Shown here piece by piece: positions 8,852 through 16,128 of a DNA stretch of 64,000 nucleotides. The stretch's first letter is position 1. Every line of letters begins with the position of its first letter. The DNA comes from Natronosalvus caseinilyticus (GTDB taxonomy: Archaea > Halobacteriota > Halobacteria > Halobacteriales > Natrialbaceae). The stretch covers positions 3,596,001 through 3,660,000 of the forward strand of contig NZ_CP071596.1 in NCBI RefSeq assembly GCF_017357105.1. Reading direction: 5' to 3'. The position numbers were made by a program, and so were the translations under genes. A model generated the notes under the pieces. It did no database searches. It saw only the letters and a program-made list of their open reading frames with translations, and was not told where the DNA came from.

Positions 8852-9688
8852 TTACGCATCCTCGAGAAACGAGCGAAATCGATTGCGGTACGCCTCCGGC
8901 CGATCGACCATTACCCAGTAGTTCGCCCCGTCGAGGCCGATGAGTTCTGCCTCGGAAACGTCCGATTCGAGTCGTTCCGCGTACTCCATTGGCTGAAACT
9001 CATCGTCGGCACCCCACAGAAGCAGCGTCCGCGCTGCAACCTCGCCGGGGTCGATCTCGGTCGTGTGGCTCGTGTTCGTCCCGATGGCATTTCGCGAGAG
9101 TGAGACGATCCCCTCCTCGGAGTTCCACGGCACGAACATTCCCTCCAGGAACGCCTCGTCGGGATCGCCAGCGAGGGTGTTGCGGAAGATCTTCTCGACC
9201 ATCTCCTGAACGTCCTTGACGCTCATCTCGTCGATGGTCGACGGAATCCCGAGATCGACGATCGTCTCGATCGGCCAGGAGTCGTAGCTGACCGCGTTCG
9301 AGAGAACGAGTCGATCGACTGCCTCGGGTTCGTGGACGGCGTACCGGAGTCCGACGCCCCCACCGAGGTCGTGACCGACGAACGTAACGGGGTCGACGCC
9401 CAGTTCGTCGAGCAGTCCGTCGATCATCTCCTCTTGCGCCCTGATCGAGCGGTCGAACCCATCGTGCATCGCCGAGTTTCCGTACCCGACCATGTCGGGG
9501 ACGATCACGCGGTAGTCGTCGGCGAGCGGCGGGGCGATTTCGCGCCAGAGGAACGAGGACGTCGGGATGCCGTGGCAGAATACTATCGGCTCGCCGTCGC
9601 CTTCGTCGTAGTAGGCAACCTCGAGGTCGTGTTCGTCGACGGATACCGTCTCCGTCCATTGCTCGGTCGTCCAGCGTTCGTACTCCAT
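8852..9688 (-). CDS. Alpha/beta hydrolase, dehalogenase/epoxide hydrolase-like, without catalytic His
   Basis: 278 residues. The fold signatures are HGIPTSSFLW (oxyanion-hole HG at residues 39-40) and VGHDLGGG with an Asp nucleophile at 107, typical of haloalkane dehalogenases and epoxide hydrolases. A cap domain (about 130-215) and LLLWGADDEF with the acid residue (228/229) follow. At the place where the catalytic His normally sits (GaGHf...PE) the sequence reads GANYWVMVDRPE, so the His position is Tyr 257. Either the protein does not hydrolyse via the usual base, or another His substitutes. The ATG at 9688 is preferred over a start 18 bases upstream. The 3' end lies 13 bases from the end of the convergent zinc-finger microgene. 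Confidence 0.87.
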   Translation of the reverse strand: MEYERWTTEQWTETVSVDEHDLEVAYYDEGDGEPIVFCHGIPTSSFLWREIAPPLADDYRVIVPDMVGYGNSAMHDGFDRSIRAQEEMIDGLLDELGVDPVTFVGHDLGGGVGLRYAVHEPEAVDRLVLSNAVSYDSWPIETIVDLGIPSTIDEMSVKDVQEMVEKIFRNTLAGDPDEAFLEGMFVPWNSEEGIVSLSRNAIGTNTSHTTEIDPGEVAARTLLLWGADDEFQPMEYAERLESDVSEAELIGLDGANYWVMVDRPEAYRNRFRSFLEDA

Positions 9689-9797
9689 ACCGTGTCGCGC
9701 TGTCACACCACTGTCGATAGTGCTTGGCCTTGCTTCCGCACGGGAGGGGAAGACCGGAGGCGACGGGGACCGGAGGCTGATACGAGTGCTCCGGAGG

Positions 9798-10496
9798 CTA
9801 CGCCCCCTCGAGTTCGGCCGCGAGGTCGTGGATCGTCTCGATCGTCAGGTCGGGTTCGACGTCGTACGGTCCCCAGAGCGTATCCTGTCGATTGATCCAG
9901 ACGCCCTGCAACCCGGCGTTCATCGCGCCCGGCACGTCCCACCAGCCCGCGCCCACGAAAGCGATCGACTCGGTCGGCGCGTCGATTCGGTCGGCGGCGT
10001 GGCGATACAGCCGGGGCTGGGGTTTGAACCGCTCGACCTCGTCAGCGCTGATCGTGTCGACGAGCAGGTCGCCGAGGTCGGCGTGGTCGACCAGCGACTC
10101 GAGCATCGCCTCGTTACCGTTCGAGACGACGTAACAGTCGTACCCGAGGTCGCGGACGCGCTCGATGCCGTCGCGAACGTCGTCGAACACCGGCAGTTCG
10201 TGGTACGTCTCGAGCACGGCCTCGCGTTCGGCTTCCTCGAGATCAACGTCGACCGTTTCGAGCGCGAATCGCAGAGCGTGACGATTCATCGCGTAGAACG
10301 TGTCGTACTCGCCGATGGCGTTGCCGACCATCGCGTACGCCAGCGAGCGCTGGCGCCAGATCGTCGCGACGAGGGCCGGATCGGCTTCCTCGAGGTGGGG
10401 CTCGAGGGCGTCGGCGACCCCCGAGACGTCCACGAGCGTGCCGTACGAATCGAACGCGACCGCTTCGACTGCGTCGGGATCGAAGGTCGAGGACAT
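9798..10496 (-). CDS. HAD superfamily hydrolase, haloacid dehalogenase type II
   Basis: 232 residues. Motif I is AFDSYGTLVD, with the nucleophile Asp in the DxYGT form characteristic of L-2-haloacid dehalogenases rather than DxDGT phosphatases. Motif II is VVSNGN, motif III the Lys in RFKPQPRLY, and motif IV FVGAGWWDVPGA. The last normally reads GDxxxD or xxxWD; here the terminal Asp is kept. The substrate may be a 2-haloacid or an ordinary phosphate ester. The ATG at 10496 is followed directly by the domain. It is preceded on the same strand by the HTH regulator gene, whose stop is 130 bases away. Confidence 0.88.
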   Translation of the reverse strand: MSSTFDPDAVEAVAFDSYGTLVDVSGVADALEPHLEEADPALVATIWRQRSLAYAMVGNAIGEYDTFYAMNRHALRFALETVDVDLEEAEREAVLETYHELPVFDDVRDGIERVRDLGYDCYVVSNGNEAMLESLVDHADLGDLLVDTISADEVERFKPQPRLYRHAADRIDAPTESIAFVGAGWWDVPGAMNAGLQGVWINRQDTLWGPYDVEPDLTIETIHDLAAELEGA

Positions 10497-10626
10497 ACCG
10501 TTGGGTTCGCGACCGGCGGCGAAATAGCTTGGCCGGCCCCATTCTCTCGTTCGGCTCAACTCGACCGTGTTTACCGGTCCAGAAGCAGATCCCCTCGAGT
10601 TAGCACCACAAAAGCGGCGTCGTGGA

Positions 10627-11064
10627 CTACGCGTCGTCCGCGTGTCGCTCGAGTTCCTCCGCCGCCCGGATCTCGGGGGGTTTCTCGAGGCGTTCGTCGA
10701 CCGCCTTCCAGACCGGCTGTTCCTCGAGGAGGCCGTGACGCTCGAGCAGGTCGTAGCCCTCGTCGGTCAATCCGTAGAACGTCGACGGGAGGTCCCGTTT
10801 CCGCTCACCGTTCGGGAGCGTGATCCTCTCGACGACGCCGGCCTCGACCAGTTCCTGGAGGTGGTACTCGATGGTACTCCGTTTGACGTCCAGATTGCGG
10901 TAGTCGAACTCGCGAACGCTGGGGGATTCCTTCGGGTGGCCGAGGATGTCACTGAGCAGCGCCGCTCGAGTCGGCTGGGTGATGAGCCGCAGACGGTCCC
11001 ACTCCGTACTTTCGGCACTTGCGTCCGCTGTCGACGGGTTGGATGCGTGGGCGTCGTGGGACAT
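10627..11064 (-). CDS. Winged-helix transcriptional regulator, ArsR-like
   Basis: 145 residues. A disordered N-terminus of about 20 residues is followed by a winged helix-turn-helix: LRLITQPTRAALLSDILGHP, then VKRSTIEYHLQELVEAGVVERI as recognition helix and wing, and FYGLTDEGYDLL. This is the standard haloarchaeal ArsR/MarR-like layout, probably a dimer binding DNA in the cytosol. No cysteines or histidines typical of metal-sensing ArsR are present, so a metal ligand is unlikely. It is divergent from the gene at 11267, with palindromes in the 202-base region between them. Confidence 0.85.
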   Translation of the reverse strand: MSHDAHASNPSTADASAESTEWDRLRLITQPTRAALLSDILGHPKESPSVREFDYRNLDVKRSTIEYHLQELVEAGVVERITLPNGERKRDLPSTFYGLTDEGYDLLERHGLLEEQPVWKAVDERLEKPPEIRAAEELERHADDA

Positions 11065-11110
11065 GGCTATCGATAGCTACGTCGACCGGCGATTTAATTG
11101 TTTGGGTACA

Positions 11111-11143
11111 GACTGTGACAGTCGTAACTGGACTGGTTGCAAC
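11111..11143. promoter_or_regulatory. Clustered palindromes in the divergent intergenic region
   Basis: GACTG-TGA-CAGTC (11111-11123) and the perfect 8-bp palindrome GTTGCAAC (11136-11143) lie between the divergent HTH regulator (start 11064) and the gene starting at 11267. GTAACTG also occurs twice nearby. They are plausible operators for the regulator, in part self-regulating. Symmetry is seen directly; the function is inference. Confidence 0.35.
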
Positions 11144-11266
11144 TATACTGGTAACAACCGAGTCGATTATGACTAAGGCGATTGTAACTGAATCGATCGC
11201 TGCAACGTCGACCAGCGAACGAACCGACACTACTATTCCACGGCCTTTCGTCCGATAAATACGATA

Positions 11267-11836
11267 ATGGACGAAGATGGCCGACTCGAGGCCGTCGACG
11301 ACGTACTCGAGACCCTCGAAACGACGGCCGACCGGTCGCTGACGCCGGAAGACGTGCAGGCCCTGAAGCGGGCCGTCTTCGAGGATCACGACGCGTTCAC
11401 TCGCGTGCTCTACAGCGATCGATCGTACTTCGTCATCGGGAGTTACGGCGACGAGGAGGAGACGCGGCTGGTCGCGGTCCGGGACGTCCTCGACGAACGC
11501 CGACCCAACGATCACGCGTTCCTGATGAAGGAGGTCCCCGAGTTTACGGCGAACTTCGCGCTCAAGTTTCACGTGCTCGTCCGTCGAGTCGACGTCGTCG
11601 TCGGCGTCTTCGAACACAACCGCGGCGGTCAGGAATGGGAGGCCGGGGCGCTGTCGCATCCGCCGCTTCGAGAAAAGACGTGGGCGCTGAAGCGCGCGTA
11701 CGAGGATCGAGAGGCCGAGTACGAGGCGTTCGACGCGATGATCGCCCACTTCTTCGAGTTGCTGGACGACGAAGGCCAACTCCTCGAGTGGTCGACCGAA
11801 CCCGAACTCCGCGAGCGGACGGGGTCGATTCCGTAG
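11267..11836 (+). CDS. Conserved haloarchaeal protein, possible nucleoside-deoxyribosyltransferase/TIR-like fold
   Basis: 189 residues, not recognised with certainty. The centre reads like a small Rossmann-type alpha/beta domain: YFVIGSYGDEEETRLVAVRD, then HAFLMKEVPEF, KFHVLVRRVDVVVGVFEHN and GGQEWEAGAL. A first strand ending in a glycine turn, a hydrophobic strand in the middle, and a late conserved Glu in a GGxxWE context resemble nucleoside 2-deoxyribosyltransferases and TIR-type NAD hydrolases. That is a fold-level guess only. N- and C-terminal parts are helical and acidic. The gene is divergent from an HTH regulator and 79 bases upstream of the HTH-10 regulator gene. Confidence 0.72.
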   Translation: MDEDGRLEAVDDVLETLETTADRSLTPEDVQALKRAVFEDHDAFTRVLYSDRSYFVIGSYGDEEETRLVAVRDVLDERRPNDHAFLMKEVPEFTANFALKFHVLVRRVDVVVGVFEHNRGGQEWEAGALSHPPLREKTWALKRAYEDREAEYEAFDAMIAHFFELLDDEGQLLEWSTEPELRERTGSIP

Positions 11837-11915
11837 TCTCACAACCCCGCAGGAACTTCTGTAAACCCGCAACACCGCAGGAACCCTTTTTGTCCGCTGC
11901 CCCGTACTCCTTCCA

Positions 11916-12671
11916 ATGAGAGAGTTCGTCTTCGCCCTCGAGTACGACCCCGGGACCAACCCCGTGGCGGACGTGCTTGCAGACCACTCCGACGCGCGGA
12001 TTCGGTCGCTGTCGTGTCACGTCACCCCCGACAGCCTCTGGCGAGTCGACCACGCGACCGGCCCGACCGAGGCCCTCGAGGCTCTCGAGGCCGCCTACCA
12101 GGACGCTGCCTACTTCGCGGACTGCCTCGTCAAGGACGACTGTGGCGCCTCCTGTGAGACCCAGGTGCTCGACCGCTCGAGCGACACGCGTATCGTCTAC
12201 ACGTTCTGGGAGCGGACCGACGTATGCACCTCAGTTCCCCACCTGGCCCTCGAGCACTTCGGGCCCGGCCTGCTGTTCGAGACCGACCGCGAGGGCCGGC
12301 GCCACCGCTGGCGGATCGTCCTCGGCGACGAGGCGCCGATTCACGACTTCTTCGACGCGCTCGACGCCGAGGTCGGCGAGTGTACGGGGATCGAGATGCT
12401 GCGCCTGACCGACGTGGATCCCGACCGCTCGCTCGATGCCAGCCACGACGATGGGCTGGGACTGTCGACCGAGCAGCTCGAGGCCCTCCGGGCAGCAGTC
12501 GAGGCCGGGTACTACGAGACGCCGCGCGCGGTCGAACTCTCGGAGCTGGCCGGGGAGTTGGAGATCCCACGGTCGACACTCTCTTATCGCCTCCGTCGGG
12601 CCGAGGCCGCCCTCGCACAGTCGGTGGTCGCGAGCGACGACTCGCTCGAGGCCGTGTTGTCCGCTCGATAG
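11916..12671 (+). CDS. HTH-10 (bacterio-opsin activator type) transcriptional regulator
   Basis: 251 residues. The N-terminal 180 residues form a haloarchaeal sensor region with several cysteines (ADCLVKDDCGASCETQ, DVCTS) that could bind metal. The C-terminal 60 residues are an HTH_10 domain (LSTEQLEALRAAVEAGYYETP...ELEIPRSTLSYRLRRAEA). In haloarchaea such regulators often sit beside the gene they control. The next gene downstream, 160 bases away and in the same direction, is a Zn/Cd-type P1B ATPase behind two palindromes. A role as metal-responsive activator of the efflux pump is therefore a reasonable inference, not proven. Confidence 0.87.
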   Translation: MREFVFALEYDPGTNPVADVLADHSDARIRSLSCHVTPDSLWRVDHATGPTEALEALEAAYQDAAYFADCLVKDDCGASCETQVLDRSSDTRIVYTFWERTDVCTSVPHLALEHFGPGLLFETDREGRRHRWRIVLGDEAPIHDFFDALDAEVGECTGIEMLRLTDVDPDRSLDASHDDGLGLSTEQLEALRAAVEAGYYETPRAVELSELAGELEIPRSTLSYRLRRAEAALAQSVVASDDSLEAVLSAR

Positions 12672-12749
12672 CCGTCCGTCGAGGAGGCTGTCGCCCGCAT
12701 TTTATGCGATTGACCCCATTGTGACGTGCAGTCGATCAGGGTCGTGCCG

Positions 12750-12762
12750 TGGGTCCAACCCA
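12750..12762. promoter_or_regulatory. Inverted repeat upstream of the metal-transporting ATPase
   Basis: TGGGT-CCA-ACCCA, a perfect 5-bp inverted repeat with a 3-base spacer, 70-82 bases before the start codon of the P-type ATPase. Together with the second palindrome 18 bases downstream it is a candidate binding site for the upstream HTH-10 regulator. Confidence 0.4.
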
Positions 12763-12780
12763 TGCCGATCGAACCAAAAG

Positions 12781-12794
12781 TTGGCGTGCGCCAA
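12781..12794. promoter_or_regulatory. Perfect palindrome TTGGCG-TG-CGCCAA before the metal-transporting ATPase
   Basis: Six-base perfect inverted repeat with a 2-base centre, 38 bases before the ATG at 12832. It directly adjoins an AT-rich element (aaataagcggtatagg, 12793-12808) that is the likely TATA region. The overlap with the core promoter suggests an operator. The assignment is inference from position and symmetry. Confidence 0.45.
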
Positions 12795-12831
12795 ATAAGC
12801 GGTATAGGTACCGGGCTCGTACTCGCCAGTA

Positions 12832-15501
12832 ATGAGTGATCGAGCCGTCGATGGCACCCGAGTGGCCGAACTCGAGGTGCGGGTGCCGGAGATGGACTGT
12901 TCGTCGTGTGCGACGAAGATCGAACGTAGCCTGGGGGGAGTCGACGGCGTCGCCGAGATCGATCCCGCCGTCGCCAGCGGCCGCCTCCTCGTGCGATACG
13001 ACCCGGAGCGAACCGACGAGAGCGCGATTCGCGCACGGATCGAGAGCGTCGGCTACGACGTGGTGGCGTCGACCCGCCGAGACGACGGCGGTCACCCCGA
13101 CGGGACCGGCGAACGAGCCTACGCAGTCCCGGAGATGGACTGTCCCTCGTGTGCCAGCAAGGTCGAGCGAGCGCTCGCGGATCTCGAGGCCCTGGACTTG
13201 GAGTCGGTCGAGACACTCCCTGGATCGGGGCACGTGACGGTGACGGTGAGGGGGATCGACGCGAGTACCTCGAGTTTGGACACCCAGTCGGCGACCGACG
13301 TAGGGTCGTCGAGGTCGGGCACTGGGTCCGCGCCCGACGTCGACGAAACCGTCGTCGCCGCGATCGAAGGCGCCGGCTACGACGCTCGCCCGCTCTCGAG
13401 TGACAACGGGAACCCCGAGTACGAGGAGTCGACGCCGATCTGGCGAACCCGGCGGGCCCTGACGACGGCCATCGGCGCCGTGTTCCTCGCGGTCGGGATG
13501 GCGCTGGCGTTCGTCCTTACGAGCGCGAACCCGATCGTCGCTACCGTGGTGGGCCGGGAGTTCGCCGTCTCCCACCTGCTGTTCATCGCGGGGGCGGCCG
13601 TCGCCGGGACGCCGGTGTTGCGAAGCGGCTACTACTCCCTGCGAGCCCGGAGCCTCGACATCGACTTCCTGATGAGCGCCGGGATCCTGGCCAGCGTCGC
13701 GGCCCACCACCCCTTCGAGGGGGCGATGCTCGCCGTCCTGTTCAGCGTCGCGGAGTTGCTCGAGCGGTTCTCGATGGACCGCGCTCGCGATTCCCTGCGG
13801 GAGCTGATGGAGCTCTCGCCGGAGACGGCGACCGTCAAGCGCGCGGACGGCGAGGAGGAGACCGTCCCCGCGGACGTCCTCGAGCCAGGAGACACCGTCG
13901 TCGTCCGACCCGGCGAGAAGGTTCCCGCCGACGGCGTCGTCCGTGCGGGCACCAGCGCGGTCGACCAGTCGCCGATCACCGGCGAGAGCGTTCCCGTCGA
14001 TCGCTCGAGCGGCGACGAGGTCTACGCGGGGACCATCGCCGAGTCGGGCTACCTCGAGGTCGAGGTCACGAGCGAGGCCGGCGAGTCGACGCTCTCCCGG
14101 ATCGTCGACCTCGTCGCCGACGCCGAGCGCGAGCGGACGAACCGTGAGCGACTGGTCGACCGGTTCGCTGCGGTGTATACCCCCATCGTCGTCGTCTCGG
14201 CGGTCGCGCTGGCGACCGGCCCGCCGTTGCTCGTCGGCGCCGACTGGAACACGTGGTTCCTCCGGGGACTCACCCTGCTGGTCATCGCCTGTCCCTGCGC
14301 GTTCGTCATCTCGACCCCCGTCAGCGTCGTCTCGGGGATCACGAGCGCCGCGAAACACGGCGTGCTGATCAAGGGTGGCCGATACCTCGAGGCCGTGGGC
14401 GAGAGCGACGTCCTCGCCGTCGACAAGACGGGGACGCTGACGACCGACGAGCTCTCGGTGACCGACGTGGTCGCCCTCGAGGGAGCCGACGAGGACGACG
14501 TGCTCGCGGGAGCGGCGGCCCTGGAACGGCGGAGCGAGCACCCGGTCGGCGAGGCCATCGTCGGCTACGCGGACGAGCAAGGAGTCGACGCAAACGGCGA
14601 CGACGCGACGGTGACGGACTTCGAGGCGCTCACCGGCCGCGGTGTCCAGGGTGACCTCGACGGCGAGCGCCACTACGTCGGCAAGCCGGACCTGTTCGAC
14701 GGCCTGGGGCTGGACCTCGAGCACACGCACGCGCGAACTGACGGCGGCGCGGGCGTCGGCGTAGTGTCCCCCGAAGAGGTCGATACTCAGCCCCAGTGTA
14801 GCCGCGAGGACTGCCTCGACCTCCTGCAAACAGTGGTGCCCCGTCTCGAGTCCGAGGGCAAGACGGTCGTACTGGTCGGCACCGACGACCGACTCCTGGG
14901 GCTGATCGCCGTCGCGGACCGGGTTCGTCCGGAGGCCGCGTGGGCCGTCTCCAAACTCCAGGACCAGGGCGTTCACGTCGTTATGCTCACTGGCGACAAC
15001 GAGGGGACCGCCCGCGCCATCGCCGAAGAGGTCGGCATCGACGAGTACCACGCCGAACTGCTCCCCGAGGAGAAACTCGAGGTAATTCGCGACCTCGAGG
15101 GCGGCGAATCCACAGAATCCGCACGGACCGTCGCGATGGTCGGCGACGGCATCAACGACGCCCCCGCCCTGGCCACCGCGAGCGTCGGCATCGCGATGGG
15201 CGCCGCCGGGACCGACACCGCCCTCGAGACCGCCGACGTGGCGCTGATGGGCGACGACCTCACCCGATTGCCGTACCTCTACCGGCTCTCGGGGACGGCC
15301 AACGGCGTGATCCGCCAGAACATCGGCTCGAGCCTCGCCGTCAAGGCGGTGCTGGCTGCGGGGACCCCGTTCGGTCTGGTGACGATCATCCACGCCGTCG
15401 TGATCGGCGACATGGGGATGAGCCTCGCCGTGACGGGCAACGCCATGCGGCTCTCGCGAGTGGAACCGGAGACGCTGGACGACGACGATTCGTCCGCCTG
15501 A
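12832..15501 (+). CDS. zntA: Heavy-metal P1B-type ATPase, Zn/Cd type
   Basis: 889-residue membrane pump exporting divalent metal at the cost of ATP. Two N-terminal heavy-metal-associated domains carry MDCSSC (Cys 23, 26) and MDCPSC (Cys 104, 107). The transmembrane metal site is CPC at 487-489. The phosphorylated Asp is D531 in DKTGT, and the hinge is GDGINDAP from 771. The last helices have Lys 838 (SLAVKAV) and Asp 860 (IGDMGMSLAV). This Lys plus Asp-x-Gly pair is the P1B-2 signature for Zn/Cd/Pb; copper pumps have other residues here. Acidic inserts (about 595-660) are a halophile feature. Preceded by an HTH-10 regulator and two palindromes. Confidence 0.93.
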   Translation: MSDRAVDGTRVAELEVRVPEMDCSSCATKIERSLGGVDGVAEIDPAVASGRLLVRYDPERTDESAIRARIESVGYDVVASTRRDDGGHPDGTGERAYAVPEMDCPSCASKVERALADLEALDLESVETLPGSGHVTVTVRGIDASTSSLDTQSATDVGSSRSGTGSAPDVDETVVAAIEGAGYDARPLSSDNGNPEYEESTPIWRTRRALTTAIGAVFLAVGMALAFVLTSANPIVATVVGREFAVSHLLFIAGAAVAGTPVLRSGYYSLRARSLDIDFLMSAGILASVAAHHPFEGAMLAVLFSVAELLERFSMDRARDSLRELMELSPETATVKRADGEEETVPADVLEPGDTVVVRPGEKVPADGVVRAGTSAVDQSPITGESVPVDRSSGDEVYAGTIAESGYLEVEVTSEAGESTLSRIVDLVADAERERTNRERLVDRFAAVYTPIVVVSAVALATGPPLLVGADWNTWFLRGLTLLVIACPCAFVISTPVSVVSGITSAAKHGVLIKGGRYLEAVGESDVLAVDKTGTLTTDELSVTDVVALEGADEDDVLAGAAALERRSEHPVGEAIVGYADEQGVDANGDDATVTDFEALTGRGVQGDLDGERHYVGKPDLFDGLGLDLEHTHARTDGGAGVGVVSPEEVDTQPQCSREDCLDLLQTVVPRLESEGKTVVLVGTDDRLLGLIAVADRVRPEAAWAVSKLQDQGVHVVMLTGDNEGTARAIAEEVGIDEYHAELLPEEKLEVIRDLEGGESTESARTVAMVGDGINDAPALATASVGIAMGAAGTDTALETADVALMGDDLTRLPYLYRLSGTANGVIRQNIGSSLAVKAVLAAGTPFGLVTIIHAVVIGDMGMSLAVTGNAMRLSRVEPETLDDDDSSA

Positions 15502-15509
15502 ACCAGTGA

Positions 15510-16058
15510 TTATCCGCGCTCGCGTAGTCGACCAATGGCGGTCCCGACGGCCCCGACGCCCGGCCGGCCGTCGATCCACCAGAGCACGATGCCGGCGACC
15601 AGGATGACCGCCTCGAGCCACAGGGTCGTCGCCTCGAAACCCGCGACGGTACCGAGGCCGAGGGGCTTGACTCCCGTGTACGCCGGCATGTGAGACACCG
15701 GCCACAGAAGGAACCCCAGTTCCGCGTAGTCCCCGGACAGCACGTGCCAGGGGACGTCCGCGAGAACGTGCGAGCCGTACCCGATGGCGACCGCGACCCC
15801 GAGGTCTCGGCGGTCGGCTCGAGCAGCGAGGATCCAGGCAACGGCCACGAGCGGGACGGCGAACAGGAGAGAGTGACCGACTGTTCGACCGACATCGACG
15901 ACGCCCACGGCGGCGAGCGGCTTGTCGATCAGATCGGCGAGGCTAGCGGCGAGGACGGCGACGAGCGCCGATTCGTCGCGCGGTGGCTCACCGCGGCTCC
16001 ACCGTGCGTACGCCGCGTAACAGAGGTAGCCGACGACGGGGTGAACGACGGGCTGCAC
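15510..16058 (-). CDS. Membrane-bound metal-dependent hydrolase, YdjM/DUF457 family
   Basis: 182 residues with about four hydrophobic segments. Visible family features are an early His (VHPVVGYLCYAA), an acidic DLIDKPL, GHSLLFAVPLV and YGSHVLADVPWH. These His/Asp positions match the metal-binding set of the YdjM/DUF457 family. The family is annotated as LexA-regulated or metal-dependent membrane hydrolase; a substrate has not been shown for haloarchaeal members. A GTG at 16058 is the most likely start; a TTG 27 bases upstream is also in frame. Its end lies 8 bases from the end of the convergent P-type ATPase gene. Confidence 0.8.
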   Translation of the reverse strand: MQPVVHPVVGYLCYAAYARWSRGEPPRDESALVAVLAASLADLIDKPLAAVGVVDVGRTVGHSLLFAVPLVAVAWILAARADRRDLGVAVAIGYGSHVLADVPWHVLSGDYAELGFLLWPVSHMPAYTGVKPLGLGTVAGFEATTLWLEAVILVAGIVLWWIDGRPGVGAVGTAIGRLRERG

Positions 16059-16128
16059 GTATCGACCTTCTCCGCGACCGTTCAAAGAATGTGGCCGTCT
16101 CCAATGGGACGATCCACCCGATGTCTGA

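Noticed and set aside
12736-15705. A 989-codon open frame on the minus strand, opposite the P-type ATPase gene
   Set aside because: Antisense shadow caused by high GC. The plus strand carries an unambiguous full-length P1B ATPase, and the antisense translation has no family signature.
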